Below are positions 10,413 to 17,417 of a stretch of 33,497 nucleotides of DNA, piece by piece. The notes beneath the pieces were generated by a model that made no database searches, had not been told where the DNA came from, and worked only from the letters and a program-made list of their open reading frames with translations. Every line of letters begins with the position of its first letter. The stretch's first letter is position 1. Source of the DNA: Steroidobacteraceae bacterium (GTDB taxonomy: Bacteria > Pseudomonadota > Gammaproteobacteria > Steroidobacterales > Steroidobacteraceae); NCBI GenBank assembly GCA_027456085.1, contig DAIDVO010000068.1:1-33497 (forward strand). Reading direction: 5' to 3'. The position numbers and the translations under genes were made by a program.

Positions 10413-11792
10413 TCAACTCGCTTTGGCGGTGCGGTGCGTGGAATCGGCCGTCAATGCCGCGACGACACGCTCCAAGCGGTTCACGCGCGAGCCCTTGACG
10501 AGCACCGTAATGCCCGGCGTCAATTCCGCGAGCAGCCGCCGATTGAGCGCGTCGACGTCGGCGAACCATTCGCCGCCCGCGCCGAAGGCTTCCACGGCGC
10601 GGGTCGCGAGCGGCCCGAGGCCGAACAGGCGGTTCACGCCGCGGGCGCGCGCATAGGCGCAGATCTGTGCATGGCGCGCGTCGCTGCTCGCGCCGAGTTC
10701 GCCCATATCGGCGAAAACCAGCCATTTATGGCCTTCCTGAGCGCCGAGCACGTCAAGTCCCGCGTGCACCGAGCTAGGATTGGCGTTATACGAGTCGTCG
10801 ATGATCCGGCTGCCGCGCGCCCCCGCCTTCAGCTGCAGGCGCCCCGCGACGGGGCGGAAGTCGGCGAGCCCCGCGGCGATGTCCGCGATCGACGCTCCCG
10901 CGGCGGCGGCGGCGGCCGCCGCCGCGAGCGCGTTCATGACGTTGTGTGTTCCGCCGGCGCGCACCAGGATCGGCGCTTCGCCCATCGGGCAGGCGAGCGT
11001 GAAGCGAGTGACGAATTCGCCGCGCTCGATGCTCCCGGTCGAATTCTGCGCGCTGAAATCGGCGCGCGATCGGATGCCGAAGCGGACGACGCGGCGCGCA
11101 CCGGCGAGCGCGGCCCAATAGTCCGCATAGGCATCATCGGCGTTGATCACCGCGGCGGCCTCCGGCGCAAGGCCGGCGACGGTCTCGCCCTCGCCCGCCG
11201 CGACGCCGTCCAAATAGCCGAAACCTTCCAGATGCTCGGCGCCCGCGTTCGTGATCAAGCCGACCGTCGGGCGCACGAGCGGCATCAGCGCGGCCACGTC
11301 GCCGCGCCGATTCGCGCCCACTTCGACGACGGCGCTGCGATGGGCAAAGTCCAGCCGCAGGAGCGTCAGCGGCACGCCGATGTGATTGTTGAGGTTGCCG
11401 CGCGTCGCCATGCAAGGTCCGGTTCTCGACAAGATCGCGGCGGTCATTTCCTTCGTGGTGGTCTTGCCGTTGCTGCCGGCGACCGCGACGACGGCCAGGT
11501 CGAAGTTGCGGCGCCACGCGGCTGCGAGCGCCTGCAGCGCGCGCAGAGCATCGGGCACGACGATTTGCGGCAGGTCGACGGCCGCGTGGCGCTCCGCGAT
11601 CGCGCCGGCGGCGCCCGCGGCGGCCGCGGCCGCGACGAAATCCGCGCCGTCGAAGTTCGGTCCGCGCAAACCCACGAACAACGCGCCCGCTTCGAGCGTG
11701 CGGCTGTCGGTAGAGACTGCCGCGAACGGCAGATTCCGGCCGATCAGCCGGCCGCCGGTCACATCCGCGGCATCCTGCAGGGTGCGGTTCAT
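10413..11792 (-). CDS. murF: UDP-MurNAc-tripeptide--D-Ala-D-Ala ligase MurF
   Basis: A cytoplasmic Mur ligase that adds the Ddl product D-Ala-D-Ala to the UDP-MurNAc tripeptide, finishing the pentapeptide. The protein has 459 residues (E. coli 452). The P-loop is AGSNGKTTTKEM at about 105-116. Other motifs are the central VEVGANRRGDVA and TNAGAEHLEGFG, and the C-terminal IDDSYNANPSS, the MurF/MurE hallmark. The ATG at 11792-11790 overlaps the murE TGA. One stretch reads ALAAAAAAAAAGASI, encoded by a GCC/GGC triplet tract at 10900-10926. It sits in a helix region that is Ala-rich in homologues but is long here. Confidence 0.96.
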   Translation of the reverse strand: MNRTLQDAADVTGGRLIGRNLPFAAVSTDSRTLEAGALFVGLRGPNFDGADFVAAAAAAGAAGAIAERHAAVDLPQIVVPDALRALQALAAAWRRNFDLAVVAVAGSNGKTTTKEMTAAILSRTGPCMATRGNLNNHIGVPLTLLRLDFAHRSAVVEVGANRRGDVAALMPLVRPTVGLITNAGAEHLEGFGYLDGVAAGEGETVAGLAPEAAAVINADDAYADYWAALAGARRVVRFGIRSRADFSAQNSTGSIERGEFVTRFTLACPMGEAPILVRAGGTHNVMNALAAAAAAAAAGASIADIAAGLADFRPVAGRLQLKAGARGSRIIDDSYNANPSSVHAGLDVLGAQEGHKWLVFADMGELGASSDARHAQICAYARARGVNRLFGLGPLATRAVEAFGAGGEWFADVDALNRRLLAELTPGITVLVKGSRVNRLERVVAALTADSTHRTAKAS

Positions 11793-13306
11793 GCGGCCTC
11801 CCCGAGCAGGCGCATCGCCTCGCGGCGGTCGCTGAACGCGCGGCGCTCTGCGCCGTATACCTGATAGTCCTCGTGGCCCTTGCCGGCGATCAGCACGACG
11901 TCGCCGGATCGGGCTTGGCCGAGCGCGGCCGCTATCGCCCGCGCGCGATCATGGATGACCGCGGGGGTGTGCGCCTCGACGCCCGCGAGGATGTCGCGCG
12001 CGATCGCCTCGGGATCCTCGGAACGGGGATTGTCGTCGGTGACGATGATTCGGTCCGCCAATTCGTCGGCCGCGGCCCCCATCAGCGCGCGCTTGCCCGG
12101 GTCGCGATCGCCGCCGCAGCCGAATACGCACCATAGTTCCCCGCGGCAATGCTCGCGCAGCGCCGTGAGCGTCTGCGCAAGCGCATCCGGCGTATGCGCA
12201 TAGTCGACGACGGCCATCGGCTGGGCGGCGCGCGTCGCCTCGATGACCTCCATGCGGCCAGGCGGCGCAGCGCAAGCCTCGAGCGCGGCGACGGCATCCG
12301 TGAGCTTGACGCCGCGCGCCGCGAGGCAGCCGAGCACGACCAGGGAGTTCTGCGCGTTGAACCGGCCGATGAGCTTCGAGCGCAGCGTCGCGCGACCGAA
12401 CGTGCCGTCGAGTTCCACCAGCGTTGCGCGCGGCTGCGCATGCACTTCGGTCGCGTGCAAGGATTGCGGCGCGAGCCAACCGGGGCCGTCGGCGCCGATC
12501 CAGACGGCGGTGACCGGCGCGCGGTTTGCATAGCGCCGCGCGAGTTCGCGGCCGCACGCGTCGCCGCCGTGAATGACGATTTGCCGTAATTCGCCGAATT
12601 CGAACAGGCGCGCCTTGGCCGCACCGTAAGCTTCCATGGACTCGTGATAGTCGAGGTGATCGCGGCTCAAGTTCGTGAACGCCGCCGATTGAAACCGCAC
12701 CGCGGCGACGCGGTGCTGATCGAGCGCATGCGACGATACCTCCATCGCCACCTCACGTACGCCGTCCGCGCGCAAGCTTGCGAGCAGGCGGTGCACGCTG
12801 ATCGCGTCGGGTGTGGTGTGCGTCTGGGATTTCAGCGCGCCGACGCACCCCCAGCCGAGCGTTACGGCGTAGGCCGCGCGCCCCCCTAAGCGGTCCAGGC
12901 ATTGCGCGAGCAGATATGCGCAGGTCGTCTTGCCGTTCGTGCCGGTGAATCCGAATACGGAGAGCTGCGCCGACGGCCACTGGAAGAAGCGGTCGGCGAT
13001 GCGGCCCGCGAGCTTCGACAGATCGGGCACCGGCGCCGCGAACACGGACGCCGGCAGGGGCGGCGGCTCGGTCGCCCCGTCCGGCTCCCACAAGATCGCG
13101 CTCGCCCCGCGCGCGGCGGCCTGCGCAGCGAAGGCGAGTCCGTGGCATGCGCGGCCGCGCAGCGCGAGGAATAGACTCCCGGGACGCGCTTCGCGGCTGT
13201 CCTGCGTCAGATCGACGATGCGCGCCGGGGTCGCCGCAACTGCGGCGATGCCGTCGAGCAGCCACGGCAGACTGACAGCGCGATTGACCGTGCCGAGTCC
13301 GGTCAT
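11789..13306 (-). CDS. murE: UDP-MurNAc-L-Ala-D-Glu--meso-diaminopimelate ligase MurE
   Basis: A cytoplasmic Mur ligase that adds the third stem residue. The protein is 505 residues (E. coli 495). The P-loop GFTGTNGKTTCAYLL spans about 119-133. EVSSHALDQHRV (about 189-200), NLSRDHLDYH and a Lys at about 231 (AAKARLF), the usual carbamylated Lys, follow. The DNPR motif at about 425-428 (VTDDNPRSEDP) is the established marker for meso-diaminopimelate rather than lysine specificity, so the wall is DAP-type. The ATG at 13306-13304 overlaps the ftsI TGA. It is translationally linked to both neighbours by 4-nt overlaps. Confidence 0.97.
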   Translation of the reverse strand: MTGLGTVNRAVSLPWLLDGIAAVAATPARIVDLTQDSREARPGSLFLALRGRACHGLAFAAQAAARGASAILWEPDGATEPPPLPASVFAAPVPDLSKLAGRIADRFFQWPSAQLSVFGFTGTNGKTTCAYLLAQCLDRLGGRAAYAVTLGWGCVGALKSQTHTTPDAISVHRLLASLRADGVREVAMEVSSHALDQHRVAAVRFQSAAFTNLSRDHLDYHESMEAYGAAKARLFEFGELRQIVIHGGDACGRELARRYANRAPVTAVWIGADGPGWLAPQSLHATEVHAQPRATLVELDGTFGRATLRSKLIGRFNAQNSLVVLGCLAARGVKLTDAVAALEACAAPPGRMEVIEATRAAQPMAVVDYAHTPDALAQTLTALREHCRGELWCVFGCGGDRDPGKRALMGAAADELADRIIVTDDNPRSEDPEAIARDILAGVEAHTPAVIHDRARAIAAALGQARSGDVVLIAGKGHEDYQVYGAERRAFSDRREAMRLLGEAA

Positions 13307-15033
13307 GGTGTGTCATTCACCCGCACCAACCTCGTCGCCGGCACGTTCTCCAGGTCGTCGGGCGGCACGTCCATCAGGCGCAGCGCGCCCGACATGACGT
13401 TCGAGAAGACGGGCGCCGCCACTTCGCCGCCGTAGTACTCGCCGGCGCTCGGCTCGTCGATGACGACGACGGTCGCGAGCTTCGGATGGGTGGCGGGCAC
13501 GAGGCCGGCGAACACAGCCATGTATTTGTTGGTCGAATAGCCGCCGGCATAGGATTTCCACGCCGTGCCGGTCTTGCCGGCGACTTTGTAGCCGACCACG
13601 GCCGCGCGCGTGCCGGTGCCGCCGGTGGCGATGACTTGCTCCATCAAACGTACCAGCGAGTGCGCCACGTGCCGCGAAAGGACGCGCTGGCCGGCCACCG
13701 GCCCGTCGACGCGCACGAAGCTGATCGGATGTTCGACGCCGCCGGCGCCGATCGTCGCGTAGGCGTGCGCGAGCTGCAGGGGCGTGACCGACAGGCCGTA
13801 GCCGTGCGACAGTGTCGCGATTCCGATCGGGCGCCAATGCGTGTAATTGGTCAAGATGCCGGCGGATTCGCCGGGGAAATCGCTTCCGGTCACCTGTCCG
13901 AAGCCCAGGCTCGTCAGCGTTTGCCAAATGAGTTCCGGCGGCAGCGACAAAGCGACTTTCGCCGCGCCGACGTTGCTGGATTTGGCGAGCAGCGTCGCGA
14001 GATCGATCGGACCGAGGTCGTGCTCGTCCTCGAAAACCTTGTCGCCGACCTTCAGGAATCCCGGCGACGTATCGATGACGCTGTCGGCCCGGTATTGGCC
14101 CGATTTGAGCGCGGCGGCGATGATGAACGGCTTGATGCTCGAGCCCGGCTCGAAGATGTCGGTCGCCGCGCGATTCCGATAGAGCCGCGCCTTCAGCTGG
14201 TCCCGGTCATTCGGGTTGTACGACGGCTGATCGACCATCGCCAGGACTTCGCCGGTATCGCAATCGATCACCGTGACGGAGCCTGCGCGGGCCTTATCCT
14301 GGACGATCGCCGCTTTGAGCGCCCGATATGCGAGGTATTGGATGCGCAAATCGATGCTCGCGACGAGATCGCCGCCGGGCCGCGGCGCGCGGATGCTGTC
14401 GACGTCCTGGACGTAGTGGCCGTACATGTCCTGCAGCACGCGCTTGGCGCCGTCCCGGCCGTTCAGCAATTGGTCGTAGCTGAGCTCCAGACCCTCCTGG
14501 CCGCGGTCGTCGATCGTCGTGAAGCCGACGACGTGCCCGGCGACCTCGCCGGCCGGGTAGTAGCGCTGGTACTCGCGCATCAGATAGACGCCCGGGATAT
14601 TGAGGCTCTTGACCGCGGCGGCTTCGGCGGGCGGCATGTGCCGCTCGAGGTAGAGGAACTCGCGCTGCAGATTGCTCGTTATGCGCCGCGCAATCGACTG
14701 CTCGTCTTCGTTCAGCGCCCGCGCCAGCGCGGGCAGCTCATCGATGTTGTCGTGAATCACCTGTGGATTGACCCAAACGCTGTCGACCGGCGTGCTGATC
14801 GCGAGCGGCTCGTCGTTGCGGTCGGTGATCTCGCCGCGGTGCGCCGCGATCGTCACGACTCTGAGTGCGCGCTCATCGCCTTGCTTGAGGAGAAATCCAT
14901 GATCCACCAACTGCAACTCGACGGCGCGCGCCGCGAGCAGAGCCGCGCCGAGCAGCACGAGACAAAGGACGAGCGCCGACCTCCACCGATACGCCTTCAG
15001 GCGGCCGTCCTGTTCCCCGGAGCGCGCCTTCAC
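13303..15033 (-). CDS. ftsI: Septal peptidoglycan transpeptidase FtsI (PBP3)
   Basis: A class B penicillin-binding protein that cross-links septal peptidoglycan in partnership with FtsW. With the GTG start the product is 576 residues (E. coli 588). It has a short basic cytoplasmic tail, one transmembrane helix at about 18-38 and a pedestal with AAHRGEITDRNDEPLA. The transpeptidase domain carries EPGSSIKPF (active-site Ser about 298, Lys about 301), KSSN (about 351-354) and KTGT (about 486-489). The GTG at 15033-15031 overlaps the ftsL TGA as GTGA. The longer open frame upstream overlaps ftsL and lacks support. All three catalytic motifs are intact. Confidence 0.96.
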   Translation of the reverse strand: MKARSGEQDGRLKAYRWRSALVLCLVLLGAALLAARAVELQLVDHGFLLKQGDERALRVVTIAAHRGEITDRNDEPLAISTPVDSVWVNPQVIHDNIDELPALARALNEDEQSIARRITSNLQREFLYLERHMPPAEAAAVKSLNIPGVYLMREYQRYYPAGEVAGHVVGFTTIDDRGQEGLELSYDQLLNGRDGAKRVLQDMYGHYVQDVDSIRAPRPGGDLVASIDLRIQYLAYRALKAAIVQDKARAGSVTVIDCDTGEVLAMVDQPSYNPNDRDQLKARLYRNRAATDIFEPGSSIKPFIIAAALKSGQYRADSVIDTSPGFLKVGDKVFEDEHDLGPIDLATLLAKSSNVGAAKVALSLPPELIWQTLTSLGFGQVTGSDFPGESAGILTNYTHWRPIGIATLSHGYGLSVTPLQLAHAYATIGAGGVEHPISFVRVDGPVAGQRVLSRHVAHSLVRLMEQVIATGGTGTRAAVVGYKVAGKTGTAWKSYAGGYSTNKYMAVFAGLVPATHPKLATVVVIDEPSAGEYYGGEVAAPVFSNVMSGALRLMDVPPDDLENVPATRLVRVNDTP

Positions 15034-15308
15034 GGCCGCACGATCCGCACGTCGTTCGGCTGCGGGATCATCATGTGCAATTTCTCGTTCGCCATTTTTT
15101 CCACGAAGGCATTCGACGACCACGTGCTCTGCTCGAGCTCCAGGCGGCCGAGCTCCGTGTCGAGCGCGTCGCGCTGCGCATTGCGCTTCTCGAGGCGCGC
15201 GAACAGGACGCGCGCCTGGTAGCGCGCGTACACGGCCGCCGTCGCGCTGCCGAGGACGGCGAGCCAGAGCAAAGGCAGGATGATTTTCAGGATCTTGCGC
15301 TGGTTCAT
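15030..15308 (-). CDS. ftsL: Cell division protein FtsL
   Basis: A small bitopic divisome protein that forms a complex with FtsB and FtsQ and activates FtsWI. The 92-residue product has a short basic N-terminus and one transmembrane helix at about 8-27 (KIILPLLWLAVLGSATAAVY). A heptad-like helical stretch follows at about 33-65, rich in Leu, Glu and Arg (FARLEKRNAQRDALDTELGR), as expected of the periplasmic coiled coil. Sequence conservation is low in this family; the call rests on size, topology and position between rsmH and ftsI. The ATG overlaps the rsmH TGA and the TGA overlaps the ftsI GTG. Confidence 0.92.
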   Translation of the reverse strand: MNQRKILKIILPLLWLAVLGSATAAVYARYQARVLFARLEKRNAQRDALDTELGRLELEQSTWSSNAFVEKMANEKLHMMIPQPNDVRIVRP

Positions 15309-16285
15309 GCGGCGCGATCCCGATCGAGACGCTCGGCGATGCGCAGGCGCGCGCTGCGTGCGCGCGGGTTGCGGTCCATCTCCAACTGCGCGGGCACGAT
15401 CGGCTTGCCGACCAGCTTCAACAGCGGCCGCGCGTGTTCCGGCACGTGCGGCAAGCCGGCGTATACGGGGTCGGCCAGCGAATGGCGGCGCATGAACTGC
15501 TTGACGATGCGGTCCTCGAGCGAATGGAAGCTGATCACGGCGAGGCGCCCGCGCGGCTCGAGCCGTGCAAGCGCCGCGCCGAGCGCGGTCTCGAGTTCGC
15601 CGAGTTCGTCGTTGACGTAGATGCGCAGCGCCTGAAAGACGCGCGTTGCCGGGTGCTTGTGGTGCTCGCGCGTCGGGCAGACGCGCGCGATCAGCCCGGC
15701 GAGCTGCAGCGTGCGCAGGAACGGAGCGGACTTGCGGTCGGTGACGATCGCGCGCGCGATGCGCAGCGCGAAGCGCTCTTCGCCGAATTCACGAAATATG
15801 CGTACCAATTGGTCCGCGGGCGCCGCGTTGACGACGTCGGCCGCGCTCGGGCCGTGCCTGCCGCCCATGCGCATATCGAGCGGCCCGTCCTGCATGAAGC
15901 TGAATCCGCGCTCGGCATCGTCGAGCTGCGGCGAGGAGACGCCCAAATCGAACAGAATCCCATCCAGGCGCAATCCCGGCTGCACGCGCTCGGCGCACTC
16001 GGCAAGCCCCGAGAACGGCGCAAGAAACACGGCCACACGCGCATCGGCGCCGAAGCGCTCCAGCGCGTGCGCGTATGCCTGCGGGTCGCGGTCCAGGCAG
16101 ATCAGTCGGCCGCCGGCGCTGAGCTTTTCCAAGATCGCGCCCGCGTGCCCGCCGCGGCCGAAGGTCGCGTCCATGTAAACGCCGTCCGCGTCGATGTTCA
16201 GCGCCTCGACCGCTTCGATCAGAAGCACCGGCATGTGAACGCCTTCCGCTTTTGCTTGCGCCGTCAATGGACTCCAATCTCCCAA
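15305..16285 (-). CDS. rsmH: 16S rRNA (cytosine1402-N4)-methyltransferase RsmH (MraW)
   Basis: A SAM-dependent methyltransferase that makes N4-methyl-C1402 of 16S rRNA at the ribosomal P site. The SAM motif YMDATFGRGGHAGAILE, LFDLGVSSPQLDDAERGFSF, RMGG, and the late VISFHSLEDRIVKQFM are all present. The start is ambiguous. The coordinates use a TTG at 16285 (326 aa). A second TTG at 16267 has a GGAG just upstream. An ATG at 16234 with GGAAGG seven bases before it would begin right at MPVLL but would lose the conserved His of the family's H-x-PVLL start. That argues for an upstream start. mraZ ends 15 bp before this frame. C1402 is also modified by RsmI, encoded nearby. Confidence 0.94.
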   Translation of the reverse strand: MGDWSPLTAQAKAEGVHMPVLLIEAVEALNIDADGVYMDATFGRGGHAGAILEKLSAGGRLICLDRDPQAYAHALERFGADARVAVFLAPFSGLAECAERVQPGLRLDGILFDLGVSSPQLDDAERGFSFMQDGPLDMRMGGRHGPSAADVVNAAPADQLVRIFREFGEERFALRIARAIVTDRKSAPFLRTLQLAGLIARVCPTREHHKHPATRVFQALRIYVNDELGELETALGAALARLEPRGRLAVISFHSLEDRIVKQFMRRHSLADPVYAGLPHVPEHARPLLKLVGKPIVPAQLEMDRNPRARSARLRIAERLDRDRAA

Positions 16286-16300
16286 GTGGTCCGGCTCAGG

Positions 16301-16753
16301 CTATAGGGACAGAGTTTCTAGTTCGGCGGGCAAATCGACGGCGGCCTCATCGGCCGCGAGCCATTCATCCCGCCGCGCATTCCAGCGCTCCTCATCCCAC
16401 AATTCGAATCTCACACCCTGGCCGACCAGCATCGCATCACGCGTCAACAGCGCGAATTCGCGCAGGTTGGGCGGCAACAGCAAGCGGCCATGGCCGTCGA
16501 GTTCGATGTCGGTCGCGTGCCCCACCATCAGCCGCTGAAGCCTTCTCGCCTGCGCATTCAAGGTCGGCAAACGCATCAACTTGCGCTCGATTTCCTCCCA
16601 ATCGGGCAAGGGGTAAATCAGGAGGCATTGATCCTTGTCGACGGTCATCACGAGCTTGCCGCCGCAAAGCTCATGCAAGCGCTCGCGATACCGGGTCGGG
16701 ATCACGATCCGGCCCTTGGCATCGATGGTCAGTTTGTTGGCGCCGCGAAACAT
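16301..16753 (-). CDS. mraZ: Transcriptional regulator MraZ
   Basis: An AbrB-like double-wing DNA-binding protein, first gene of the dcw cluster and known in E. coli to repress its own promoter by binding direct TGGG-containing repeats. The 150-residue protein has the two characteristic half-repeats, DAKGRIVIPTRYRE at about 11-24 and DGHGRLLLPPNLRE near 86-99, each with the conserved D-x-x-x-R core. The ATG at 16753-16751 lies just downstream of four 10-bp-spaced MraZ boxes. The gene ends in TAG, an ordinary use of that stop codon in this genome. Confidence 0.96.
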   Translation of the reverse strand: MFRGANKLTIDAKGRIVIPTRYRERLHELCGGKLVMTVDKDQCLLIYPLPDWEEIERKLMRLPTLNAQARRLQRLMVGHATDIELDGHGRLLLPPNLREFALLTRDAMLVGQGVRFELWDEERWNARRDEWLAADEAAVDLPAELETLSL

Positions 16754-16773
16754 CGGTAAATGGGCAGCTAAAG

Positions 16774-16808
16774 CCCATCATCCCCCACTTTTTCCCACTT
16801 GGGCCCAC
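16774..16808 (-). promoter_or_regulatory. MraZ operator: four direct GTGGG/ATGGG boxes, 10-bp period
   Basis: On the minus strand four direct copies occur with exact 10-bp spacing: GTGGG at 16808-16804, 16798-16794 and 16788-16784, then ATGGG at 16778-16774. They lie between the promoter -10 and the mraZ start. This is the architecture described for MraZ autoregulation in E. coli (direct TGGG repeats spaced one helical turn). The first box abuts the -10 element, so a bound MraZ multimer would block polymerase. The repeats are seen directly; the regulatory role is inferred from the family. Confidence 0.85.
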
Positions 16809-16855
16809 TATAGGGATCGGCACCGCAGACTGTCAACGGCTTAAGTTAAAAAAAA
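16807..16855 (-). promoter_or_regulatory. dcw (mra) promoter with AT-rich UP-like element
   Basis: On the minus strand a perfect -35 TTGACA (16836-16831) is followed after 18 bp by TATAGT (16812-16807), a good sigma-70 -10. Directly upstream of the -35, at about 16855-16841, lies an AT-rich stretch with eight Ts and AACTTAAG, placed like an UP element. The predicted start of transcription is near 16800, inside the MraZ box array, about 47 bases before mraZ. It is the only strong promoter pattern seen for the whole division cluster in this window. Confidence 0.8.
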
Positions 16856-16866
16856 CCCGTACCGAC

Positions 16867-16882
16867 AGTGACTTAGGTCACA
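16867..16882. promoter_or_regulatory. CRP/FNR-family-like palindrome upstream of the mra promoter
   Basis: AGTGA, six bases, TCACA matches nine of ten specified positions of the CRP consensus TGTGA-N6-TCACA. The dyad centre is about 74 bases upstream of the predicted mra transcription start, near the class I activation range. No binding protein is encoded in the window, so the site is only a sequence match. Confidence 0.4.
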
Positions 16883-16961
16883 TTAGCAGGCGCCGCTGCA
16901 ATGCGTCAGCACTAGTCTGTTTCATTTCAATTTGTTAGGAGCTTTTCCTGAAATCGGCCGC

Positions 16962-17011
16962 ATCTATTGCGTTCGCCGAATTTCCCCGAACTTCGGCGAA
17001 CATGCATAGAT
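16962..17011. repeat. Long imperfect inverted repeat containing three TTCnnnGAA units
   Basis: Arms GTTCGCCGAA (16971-16980) and TTCGGCGAAC (16992-17001) are perfectly complementary. They extend outward through GC and ATCTAT/ATAGAT pairs, with a one-base bulge on one side and a two-base bulge on the other, for about 18 pairs. Inside are three TTCnnnGAA units (16972-16980, 16982-16990, 16992-17000) at an exact 10-bp period. The element starts about 10 bases after the 3' end of rnpB and about 125 bases upstream of the mra -35. No T-run follows on either strand, so it is not a standard intrinsic terminator. It could be an RNA hairpin in the rnpB trailer or a DNA-binding array; I cannot tell which. 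Confidence 0.6.
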
Positions 17012-17021
17012 CGTGCGAAGT

Positions 17022-17390
17022 GAGAGTCGGCCGATAAGCCGGGTTCTGTCTTGGACAGTCATTCCTCTGGGATGCGCGTCGCCGCGCACCTCGAGCGACC
17101 TACCCGGAAGCCTATGTGGGCCACATATCGCGGCCGTGGGCACCGCTCGCTTCCCTATTTGGCCTTGCTCCAGGTGGGGTTTGCCGTGCCGCCGATGTTG
17201 CCACCGTCGCGGTGCGCTCTTACCGCACCATTTCACCCTTACCGGCGCCGCTCGCGCGGCGCTTAGGCGGTATCTTTCTGTTGCACTTGCCGTGGGCTCG
17301 CGCCCCCCAGGCGTTACCTGGCACCTCGCCCGATGGAGCCCGGACTTTCCTCCATGCGGTTAACCCACAGCGACTGTCTGGCCGACTCTC
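17022..17390 (-). ncRNA. rnpB: RNase P RNA (type A)
   Basis: The catalytic RNA of RNase P, which cuts the 5' leader from pre-tRNAs. On the minus strand the 5' end GAGAGTCGGCC (17390-17380) pairs with the 3' end GGCCGACTCTC (17032-17022) to form helix P1. The universally conserved 5' block GGAGGAAAGTCCGGGCTC and the 3' block ACAGAACCCGGCTTATCGG are both present, as is the central GGTAAGGGTGAAATGGTGCG region with AAGAGCGCACCG. Length is about 369 nt, typical for proteobacterial type A. Ends are set by the P1 pairing; true processed ends may differ by a few bases. The gene begins 27 bp after the rsmI stop on the same strand. Confidence 0.97.
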
Positions 17391-17417
17391 GGGGAACACG
17401 ATACGCAGATAGGGAAA

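Noticed and set aside
9021-11864. A 947-codon open frame on the plus strand opposite murD, mraY and murF
   Set aside because: It is antisense to three well-supported genes; the translation is rich in Arg, His, Asp and Ala with no recognisable domain, as expected of GC-rich antisense frames.
13486-15222. A 578-codon plus-strand frame opposite ftsI and ftsL
   Set aside because: Shadow of the ftsI coding strand; no domain or start signal.
17022-17412. Several overlapping short open frames in the rnpB region
   Set aside because: The region is fully explained by RNase P RNA with its conserved helices; the frames have no protein similarity.
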